This document shows positions 53,382-62,000 of a DNA stretch of 64,000 bases, one piece after another (positions within the stretch are counted from its first letter, which is position 1; each line of letters begins with the position of its first letter). The notes under the pieces were generated by a model that was given only the letters and a program-made list of their open reading frames with translations, did not search any database and was not told the origin of the DNA. The position numbers were made by a program, and so were the translations under genes. Source of the stretch: Candidatus Methylophosphatis roskildensis (GTDB taxonomy: Bacteria > Pseudomonadota > Gammaproteobacteria > Burkholderiales > Rhodocyclaceae); assembly GCA_016708905.1 (NCBI GenBank), contig JADJEV010000003.1, positions 682,001 to 746,000 of the forward strand, given 5' to 3'.

Positions 53382-54466
53382 ATGCTGAAACTGGCGCGCA
53401 CGATCGGCGGTTTGTTCGGGGACGGATTCAGGTTCGGCGTCCTGTTGCTGCGCCCGGCCTCCGTGATTCGTGCCGAGAATGTGGTTCTTCGGAGGCAACT
53501 CGCCAAGTACATAGAACGTGGTATCAAGCCCGGCGAGCGGATTGGGCGACGCGTATCAGCCTTGCGTTGTTCTCCAGGCTGTTCGATTGGCGAGAGGCAG
53601 TGATCATTGTTCGTCCGGCGACCATTATTCGAAGGCACCGATTGGGAGCGCGGCTCTTCTTGCGCTGGAAGCGTACGGCAGGTCGGCCCCCAATCCCGAC
53701 GGAACTGCGGGCGTTGATTCGCAGGATGGCCAGTGAGAATCCGCTCTGGAGTGAGGAACGGATAGTGAACGAACTGCTGATCAAGCTCTGGGTGTAGGTG
53801 TCGCCACGAACCGTACTCAAGTACATGCCAAAGCGAGTACCGGGGCAGCCTCATGGAGACCTGCGCTGGTCGACGTTCTTGAAGAATCACGCCAAGGGGA
53901 TATTGGCGTGCGATATCTTGGTTGCCGTCACGGCAACTTTCCGGATGCTCTACGCGTTCATTGTCATCGAGCACGGAACGCGTCGCTTGGTGGATGTGAG
54001 CGTGACGACGAATCCAACATCGGACTGGGCGCTGCAGCAGTTGCCGGAGGTCGTCGGCGAGGACGGCGGGCATGGGTATCTGCTACACGACCAGGATCGC
54101 ATTTTCTTGAAGCACCTGGACGATTCCATCAAAGGACTCGGGCTTGAGGTGCTGCGCTCGCCGGTGGTGAGTCCGAAAGCGAATGAAATTTGCGAGCGCG
54201 TGATCGGAACGATACGGCGCTAATGCCTTGACTGGATGATCCCGATGTCTGAGGGGGATCTCCGGTCGCTTTTGAAGGAGTGGACTGCGCACTACAATCG
54301 AGGCTGTCCTCAATGCGCACTCGGACCAGGAGTACCGGATCCTCCGCCGCAGGCTGCGGTGATGTCGAACTCAGAATTTCGCCATCGTGTCCCGGTGAGT
54401 GCGCTCGTGCGCGCGAAATCGGTGCTGGGCGGATTGCATCACCACTATGACCAGTTGGCCGCGTGA
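53382..54466 (+). pseudogene. Broken integrase-core (DDE) transposase
   Basis: Four consecutive pieces in changing frames form one transposase: VLLLRPASVIRAENVVLRRQLAKYIERG, then GRPPIPTELRALIRRMASEN and ERIVNELL, then VSPRTVLKYMPKR with the catalytic core ILACDILVAVTATFRMLYAF, LLHDQDRIF and SPKANEICERVIGTIRR, and finally LLKEWTAHYNRGCPQCALGP. Stops are present at about 53797 and 54223 and frameshifts before 53600. It cannot encode an active enzyme. No ends were identified. Confidence 0.82.
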
Positions 54467-54564
54467 CGGGATTGGGTCACGGACTTTGTGCGTTGGATTT
54501 TCGGGAAACGACAACCCACGCCTTCAAACTGCCCGGCACCCTTTTGCATACTAGGCAGCACACT

Positions 54565-54573
54565 ACCTATAAT
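54565..54573. repeat. 9-bp target duplication, left copy
   Basis: ACCTATAAT, repeated directly at 55947-55955 on the other side of the IS4 copy. Confidence 0.85.
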
Positions 54574-55946
54574 CACTGCTGTCCAAGATAGCCGAAACTG
54601 GTCATCTGTTGCCTTGAATTGACGCGGATTTCGGACGTGTTATGACGGGGTATCAAGATCGTGCCTGCGGGTGCTGTCCAAGATCAAGCGAAGGCCAGGG
54701 CGGCCTGCGGGCTGTCCTGCGGATCGGGCGGCGTAGCGAAGGGTTGGTCGAGCCAAGCCATCAGATCGCGATGAGTAAAGAGATTCATGCGCAAAAGCGC
54801 TACAAGGTTGGCCAGACTCCAGCCGAAGCGCGAAGACATTTGCAGGTAGCGCAGCAGCAGCATCGAGATCAATGCTGTCCAGATTTGGGTCTTGACGGCG
54901 TTCGCCGAGGTGCCGACGAAGGTCTTGATCTTCAGGTTCTGCTTGATCGCCTTGAAGAACAATTCGATTTGCCAGCGGTCCTTGTAGATCGCAGCGATGG
55001 TACTGGCACCGAGACCGTGATGATTGGTCAGGAAGACAAGGGTGCCGCCCGTATCCTCGCGGATCGCCTCGACGCGGCGCAGAAGATGCGGGCACTTCTC
55101 CTGCGCGCCGGTCCCGCTCAGCCGAATGGTCTGGTCCTTGAGGACGCTTCGGTTCTTCGGCACTTCGTGCTCCTCGACTACTTCAAAGAGGGTGTTGTCT
55201 TTCATGCGAGTGACGAAATAGACGCTGGCATCGGTCCATTTCGCGAACAACCGGTAATCGTTGTAACCGCGGTCATCGACAACGATGGTCTCGGACGCGA
55301 AATGGATCTGGTGAGCGGCCTTGACGTCAGCGACTTTACCGTCGGTGATGATCCCGAAGCACGGCAGATAGCCGTCGTGATCGAGCACCAGATGCAGTTT
55401 GATTGCCCCCTTGGTACGACGGAACTTTGCCCAATCGTACATCGACAAACACAGGTCGATCACCGTGGAATCCAGACTGACCAGCTTGTTCTTGAAACGG
55501 AATTTCTTCTTGCCCACCGCTTTGGCGGCGACAGTTTCAAACAGACCATAGAACACCTTCTCGAACAGTTCCCACGGGCGATGGCCGTTGGCGTAGGACA
55601 GCGACGAGCGCGCCGGCGCTTCAATCCCGAGGTGGACCAGCTTGCCCTCGCAACTCTTCAGCCCGCCTTCAATCTCCCGCAGAGAATGAGCGCGGCCCAA
55701 CTGGCAGAACAGCATGCCAACAAATTGGCTCCAGCTCGACAACCCCTTGCTTCGATATTGCGCTCCCGTCTGTTTGACCATCCGCTCGAAGTCGGTCCGC
55801 GGGATCAGCTTGAGTATCTGGCTGAACATGCTGCATGATGCTTTCACGTTGGGTCTCCTTCGGTCAGGTGTCGGTGGGTTTGGCGATTCACCAACACCCT
55901 ACACCTTTGGATGACCCAACGTCATAAGCTGTTTTGGACAACAGTG
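54574..55946. mobile_element. IS4-family insertion sequence, intact
   Basis: A 1,373-bp element bounded by imperfect inverted repeats of 19 bases (CACTGCTGTCCAAGATAGC at 54574-54592 and the reverse complement of 55928-55946, 16 matches) and by a 9-bp direct repeat ACCTATAAT. It carries one transposase. The insertion lies inside the left end of an ISNCY element, so it is younger than that element. Confidence 0.9.
54684..55847 (-). CDS. IS4-family transposase
   Basis: A 387-residue DDE transposase. First Asp in LVSLDSTVID, second in ETIVVDDRGYND, and the Y-(2)-R-(3)-E-(6)-K signature in YKDRWQIELFFKAIKQNLKI. The N-terminal domain (FSQILKLIPRTDFERMV) is also typical. Complete and in frame, so the element could be active. 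Confidence 0.93.
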   Translation of the reverse strand: MKASCSMFSQILKLIPRTDFERMVKQTGAQYRSKGLSSWSQFVGMLFCQLGRAHSLREIEGGLKSCEGKLVHLGIEAPARSSLSYANGHRPWELFEKVFYGLFETVAAKAVGKKKFRFKNKLVSLDSTVIDLCLSMYDWAKFRRTKGAIKLHLVLDHDGYLPCFGIITDGKVADVKAAHQIHFASETIVVDDRGYNDYRLFAKWTDASVYFVTRMKDNTLFEVVEEHEVPKNRSVLKDQTIRLSGTGAQEKCPHLLRRVEAIREDTGGTLVFLTNHHGLGASTIAAIYKDRWQIELFFKAIKQNLKIKTFVGTSANAVKTQIWTALISMLLLRYLQMSSRFGWSLANLVALLRMNLFTHRDLMAWLDQPFATPPDPQDSPQAALAFA

Positions 55947-55948
55947 AC

Positions 55949-57945
55949 CTATAATAGTGCTTGACCGAAAACCCTGTTTTTTCGAAGATCGCACCCGCTC
56001 TTCGCTCTCCCGCGTCATGGTCTTTGCGGTTTGCCCATGTCCCGCCCGCCAATTGCTATGCATTTATACTCTTTAATGCCAATTGGCATATTGTTATGGC
56101 GAGCTTGTCCGGTGACTTCCAGAATCACTCGATGATCTGCGGGCTTGGCGGCGGTTATGCCGCCAGTTTGTGGGGCGAGTCACGTTGTGCATACCGGGTT
56201 GCGCGCTTCGCCCGCCGGTTTTCCCGTTCTTTCAGGATCGCGCCGATGCGATGGACGTTCCTCGCCACCACCGCTAGCGCGACGTAGCGCTTGAAGCCGC
56301 GAATGCCCTGATCCGGACAGCGATCAAGGCCATGCACCTCGAGCGCGTTGATTGCCGACTCGACCGCCGAGTGCCGACGTCGTGCCTTGACGAAGTGTTC
56401 TGAACTCTCTACCGCTTGCGCCTGTTGCGACAGCTTGCCCTTCCTCGGCAGCGCCACCAGTTTCAGATGGGCCTGCAGTTCCTGTTGGTTGGTCGGGGAA
56501 TGGAATCCCTTGTCAAAGCTACAGGCCTCCAGGTCGGCGAAGCGCTCCTTCGTTTCCTTGACCATGGCCACCGTCACCTGGTCGTCCGTCTGTTTTTCCA
56601 TCACCCGATGATGCAGGACGAAGCGATGCTGGTCTTCCAGGATGCAGACCCGCAAGCCCAGTTCGACCGGCACGCCGGCCTTGCCCTTGCTGATCCATTC
56701 GGTGTGCGTCTCGAATACCGAAAACACTTTCTCGGCATGGGGGATCGTTTCTCCGAGAATGACCCGCCGCCGGGTCTGGTCGATTTGCCGGTCGGCATGT
56801 TTCATGAACGTTTCGATCTGGATTTTGGCGACCAGGTATTCGACACCGCCGGCACCGCCGTAAGATTCAGTCTTGGCCAGGGTTTCCCGGGCCTTGTCCA
56901 GATAGCCTTGGGCGACCTCCAGGTAGGTCTTGTGCGCCTCGATCATGCGCGTGTCGTTCGTCGCTTTCTGCGCCTCGTTGCGGGCCTTGCTGTGCTTCGC
57001 GTTCTGCGCGGCGCGCAGGTGCCGCTTGAGGTGCCTGACGTTGTAGGCGTGCTGCCGCCAGTCGGGGAGCCCTTGATCGGAGCCCAGACGCGCCGTCAGT
57101 TCGATCACCTTGCGCGTGGCGTCAAAGAGCAGGTTGATATCGGTCGGGTAATGCACGTCGGTCTCAACTACGAAAGAGTCGCAACGCCCACGCAGGACTT
57201 CGCCGTCCTTTTTTTACCAGTTCGTGACCGGCCTCGACGACAATCTGGTTGATCTTGTCGAGCAGTTCCGGCGTGAATAGCGTGACATTGTCCTTGAGCG
57301 TCTGGTAGTGGTACGAGGTCGGATCGAACAACCCGTGTCCGAGCATTTGCCGGATGCTGTTGTGCTGATTGACCAACTCATGCAGACGGTCGTAGTCGAT
57401 GTTCAGGTCAAGCCGGATCACGCCGCAGACGAAGATCGACCAGAGCGTCATTCCGGGGCGCCCCGTTCGCTTGTCGATCTGCGGAGCTATTTCCGAGTCG
57501 AGCAATTGGAAGAGCTTTGCGCGCGTGGCCGGGTCTTTGTACAGCTGCTGCAGACCTCTCAGAACCTGCGGGATGTCGTCGCGTGACTTGGGGTCGAGGA
57601 GGATTCGCGATACATCGACTTCGCCGATGTGCATCTGGGTATTCTGGACAACGCGCATCGCCTGCCTCCGGGGGAATTGCTTGATCGGGGTTTTCAATAC
57701 CTACAATTATAATGCCGATAGGTTACAGGTGCCAGGCATTCCGGAACGAAGCGAAGATTTTCTTGCCAACCGCTTCCGCACTTCTTCTGGCGCGAAGATT
57801 TCCATCCCAATGTGCTACCCGGCCCGTAGTTCGGTCCTTTCACCGCAGTTGGCCGCGTCGGCCATCCGTTCTTCGTCTCAGCAAGATCCTCGGAATCCTT
57901 TGCGGATGCTGGGAGGAAGGGGTTTTCGGTCAAGCACTATAATAG
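55949..57945. mobile_element. ISNCY (ISDol1-like) insertion sequence
   Basis: Terminal inverted repeats CTATAATAGTGCTTGACCGA (from 55949) and its counterpart at 57920-57945 match at 25 of 26 positions. The left terminus is interrupted: its first bases are shared with the target duplication of the IS4 copy, so the element originally continued to about 54565. It encodes one leftward transposase with a frameshift. Confidence 0.85.
56155..57658 (-). pseudogene. ISNCY-family transposase, frameshifted at an A7 run
   Basis: The N-terminal part starts at 57658 after CGGAGG (MRVVQNTQMHIGEVDVSRIL, then DDIPQVLRGLQ and WSIFVCGVIRLDLNIDYDRLHE) and is in one frame to about 57210. The rest (FVVETDVHYPTDINLLFDAT, KVFSVFETHTEWISKGKAGV, DKGFHSPTNQQEL) is in another. 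At the switch lies GTAAAAAAAGG: removing one A gives a continuous VKKDGEVLRGRCDSFVVETD. The total of about 500 residues fits ISDol1-type enzymes. Confidence 0.85.
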
Positions 57946-58022
57946 CCAGTACTAGAAGCCGTTTTGCACTACAGTATGTTAACCACCGAGATACGGTGGA
58001 CACACCCCAGGAGAGATCACGC

Positions 58023-58766
58023 ATGCTTGTGCAGAGCGACTCGGTCGAGAAAGGGATAAAGATCCTTATCGTCGATGATGATGCGTTCACGCGCAAGATT
58101 GTGCGCCGGATTCTGACGGACTTGCATTTCTCCGACGTCAGCGAAGCGGAGAGCGCCGAATCCGCCCTCGCACTCATGCAGGGAAGTGCCTTCGACCTGA
58201 TAGTCACCGACGTTCAGATGCCTGGCATCAACGGGTTGGATCTTGTGCGGCGCATACGCTCGGGTCTTACCGGCGCTTCGCGGGACACCCGCACCATAGT
58301 ACTGACCTCGTATTCCAACACTGAGGTAATCGGGGCGGCCATGGCTCTCGATGTCAACGGGTTCCTGGTCAAGCCCATGAAGCCGGGCGCGGTAGACGTC
58401 AAGATCGCCCAGGCCATGCATGAGAGCCCTAACGTCAGGCCGAGCATCGGCTACCAATCCGTCGATACGGACCTGCGCACAGTTCGCGTCCAACCGCATG
58501 TGCAGCCTGACCCCACTACGGGCGACGAGGCCCTTGGAGGCGATTCGGACGAGGCGGACCTGCCGCGACGGCGGGTCGCGCTGGAGCAGTTGCAACCGGG
58601 CATGCAGCTTTGGCAACACGTACTGAGCACCGACGGCACTTTGTTGCTTTCGCGAGGGCGCACCCTGAGCCAACTCAACATCAACCGCCTGCTCGATGTG
58701 CGAAGCATCCTGACCGATAACCTATTCTGGATCGTCGATGGGGAAGCCGAGCCTGCACCTCAGTAG
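58023..58766 (+). CDS. Response regulator with receiver domain and HD-GYP-type flank, no output enzyme
   Basis: A 247-residue protein; AGGAG lies before the ATG at 58023. The receiver domain covers residues 12-135: acidic pocket VDDD at 17-20, phospho-acceptor Asp63 in VTDVQMPG, switch Thr in VLTSYS and Lys in LVKPMKPG. After an acidic linker, residues 185-235 (VALEQLQPGMQLWQHVLSTDG, LLLSRGRTL) resemble the small domain that precedes HD-GYP domains, but the HD-GYP part itself is absent. It faces the big hybrid kinase gene and is a likely partner. Confidence 0.85.
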   Translation: MLVQSDSVEKGIKILIVDDDAFTRKIVRRILTDLHFSDVSEAESAESALALMQGSAFDLIVTDVQMPGINGLDLVRRIRSGLTGASRDTRTIVLTSYSNTEVIGAAMALDVNGFLVKPMKPGAVDVKIAQAMHESPNVRPSIGYQSVDTDLRTVRVQPHVQPDPTTGDEALGGDSDEADLPRRRVALEQLQPGMQLWQHVLSTDGTLLLSRGRTLSQLNINRLLDVRSILTDNLFWIVDGEAEPAPQ

Positions 58767-58810
58767 ACGGCATGGGCCGGCCGGGGCACCGGCAACTGTC
58801 AGGGGACGTG

Positions 58811-59017
58811 TCAGTTTTCGAGCCTGGCGGGTAGATCGGCGCCCGGCATGGGCTTGGCGATGAAATAGCCGTGCGCCGGGTGACAGCCGGCAGCGGCAGC
58901 GCCGTGGCAGGTGCGCACCCGGTCGTGGCCCGCCGACTGCAATGTTCGGGAGATGATCTCGAGCCTGAACGCGTCGTCACCCACCAGAGCGCTACGCGGT
59001 TGGCATTGCGAGTTCAA
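58811..59017 (-). pseudogene. Internally deleted REC-EAL response regulator
   Basis: The 68-residue frame joins a receiver beginning (LVGDDAFRLEIISRTLQSAGHDRV) directly to an EAL-domain ending (HPAHGYFIAKPMPGADLP). In full-length REC-EAL proteins about 350 residues lie between. It overlaps the end of the kinase gene, which reads in the same direction, so the intact gene was once its downstream partner and the pair would have controlled cyclic di-GMP breakdown. Confidence 0.6.
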
Positions 59018-62000
59018 GCTGTGTCACCTCATTCTGCCCCCCTTGGCCGACAAACGTTCCGATGAACCGCTCAACGGCTTCAAAGCAAGGTGCCAGCATG
59101 GACATCGATGTATCGATGACGGTCCAGTCTTCGGTTTTGCCCGCCTGCTCCAATTCCAGGCAAAGATCAGCCAGGGCATCGGCGCCGACCGTGCGTGCCG
59201 AGGACTTCAGTTTGTGGGCGACGGCCCCGACCTCATGGCCGCCGCGCTTGGCGTAGGCCGCCTGCAGCTCGGCGACGGCCTCGCCCGCCGTGATCACGAA
59301 ATCGCTCAGGAATTCCGCCACCACGGCCGGATCGTCACCGACGATCTCCTTCAGGGCGTCGGGATTGACCGCCGCCGCAAGCGGCTGCGGCTGCGCCTGC
59401 GCCGCGGCGGATGGTTCGGCGGGTTCGGTGGCTTCGGCAAGCGGGCGCGATGCTTGGCCGGCTGGCAACCACCTCGCCACAGTGTCCCGCAGCGCCACGA
59501 GTTGGACGGGTTTGGACAGATAGTCGTCCATGCCGGCGGCAAGGCATCGCTGGTCCTCCCCTTTGAGGGCGTTCGCGGTAATGGCAATGATCGGCGTGCG
59601 GACGCCGCTGCCGTCTTGCTCCCGGCGCAGCGCCGCCGTCAGCTCGAAACCATCCATGTTCGGCATATGGCAGTCGGTCAGCACCAGACCGTAGCGCCTG
59701 CGCTGCCACATCAGAAGCGCCTCCTGCCCGTCGCCTGCGATCTGGACCGCATAGCCGAGCAGATGGAGCTGGCGCTCGATGACCTTCTGATTGGTCTTGT
59801 TGTCCTCGGCCGCCAGAATCAGCCTGCCCGCGGCTTCCGCCTCGTCGATCGATGGCAGACGGCTCGCCGGCAACAGTCGTTTTGCTTGGTCCTCCCTGGG
59901 CTCGGGCGAGGCGCGGCCGGCAGCGACCGCGACGGCCTGCTGGAGGGCCCGGCGACCCATCGCGTTGGCATCGAGACTGACGCAGTCCGGCCCTTGCAGC
60001 CGAGCCGTGTGGCGGCGTCCTCGTTCAATCATCACGAAGCGGGTGCCGGCAAGCTCCGGCGCGTCACTGAACCGGTTCCGAAGCGCCGCCGCGAATGCGG
60101 TGTCTCTGCCGACATCCGCCACCACGACGACCCACGGGATTCCCGTTCGCATCGCGGCAGATGCGTGCTTCACGGCATCGTCCGGCTGTTGCGCGGCAAG
60201 CACCTGCGCCCCGCTGTGCTCCAGGTAGCGGACAAGGATTTCTCGCAGGTTCTCGCCAGGCGCGAACACGACAACGGCGAGCTTGGCCAGATCGAACTGC
60301 GGAACCGCCGCGGGCGTGCCCTGCGCGCCTTCGAATTCAAAGGCCACAGAAAAGCTGGAGCCCACGCCGGGCGTGCTGTGCACTTCGATGGCCCCGCCCA
60401 TCAGATGTGCCAGTCGCATGGAGATGGACAACCCCAGTCCGGTGCCGCCGAAGCGCCGGGTCGTCGAGTTTTCCGCCTGCATGAATGGCTGGAAGAGCTT
60501 TGCCACCGAATCCTCGCTCATGCCAATGCCGTTGTCGATCACGCGCATGCGCACGAGAATCTTTTTTCCCGCCGACTCCTCGAGATCGGCACGGATGACG
60601 ACTTTGCCTGCCTTGCCGTCTTCGGTTCCGGTGAACTTCACGGCATTCCCGGCCAGATTGAACAGCACTTGTCGCAAGCGCACCGGGTCGGCGCGTACCC
60701 ATTGCGGGATGCCGGGGTCACAAAAGAGCAGCAACTCCACGTTCTTCTTGAGCGCGATAGGGGCGAGCGTCTCAGCCACGCCTTCCACCACCTGGGCGAT
60801 GGATACCGGCACCATATCCAGATTGAGTTTGCCCGCTTCGATCTTCGAGAAGTCCAGGATGTCGTCGATGATTCCAAGAAGCGAATGCGCGGACTCGCTC
60901 ACCGTCCCCATCATGTCGCGCTGATCGGGGTTCAGTTCGCTCTGGTGCAGCAGGTCGATCATCCCCAGCACGCCGTTCATCGGCGTGCGCAGTTCATGGC
61001 TCATCGTCGCGAGAAAGGCCGACTTGGCCCGGTTGGCGGATTCTGCCCGCTCGCGCGCCTGGCCGAGCTGCGCCGTCCGCTCCGACACCAGTTTTTCGAG
61101 GTGGTGACGGTGTTGGTTGAGTTCGGCAGCGATGCGCTTGCGTTCGGTGATGTCCTCTTTGACTGCGAGGTAGTGGGAAATGCGCCCGTCTGGCTGTCGG
61201 ATCGGGGCGACGATGGCGAGTTCCACGTATTCGCTACCGTCCTTGCGCCGGTTGAAGAACTCGCCCTTCCACGGAAGGCCGTCAGCCAGCGTCGCCCACA
61301 AGTCCTGGTAGGTAGCCGCGGGCGTATTCCCGGAGTGCAGGACGCGCGGGTTCTTGCCGATCACCTCGTCGCGCACGTAGCCGGTATTGCGCAAGAACGC
61401 CTCGTTCACGTATTCGATGCGGGCATCGAGGTCGGTAATGACGACGCTCTCCGGGCTTTGTTCCACCGCCAGCGAAAGCTTGCGCAGATCATCTTCGGCC
61501 CGCCGACGGGCAGAAATATCGCGAAAGGCCACCACAGCGCCGCGACGTCCGTCGCCGTCCGCAATCGGCGATACCACCATCTCAACCGGGAAGCCGTTGC
61601 CATCGCGGTCGAAGAACCATTCCTCCAGACGGCGAACCAGTCCATCGCGCAGGCAGTGGACGATCGGGCAGTTCGCATGAGGATAGGGTTGGCCGTTCGC
61701 CCCGTGGTGATGAAAAAGGGTATGCAGATCCTGCCCCAGCACGTCCTGCTCGGCAACGCCCAGCATGGCGGAAGCGGCGCGATTGATGAAGGTGCAACGC
61801 CCTTTGTGATTCACTCCATACACGCCCTCGCCCAGAGCAGACAGCACCGTGCGATGGCGCGCGTCGCTTTCCAAAACGGCTGCCTCTGCCCGCTTGCGCT
61901 CGGTGATGTCCTGCACGACAACCGCGACCTGTCCGGGCGCCGGCTGATAGGCGGTCAGCTCGTACCAGCGCCGCGCGACCTCAACGTGGCGTTCCAGATG

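Noticed and set aside
57200..57215. Programmed -1 ribosomal frameshift in the ISNCY transposase
   Set aside because: The -1 frame after the A7 run leads to a stop after a dozen codons; the continuing frame needs one A fewer (+1).
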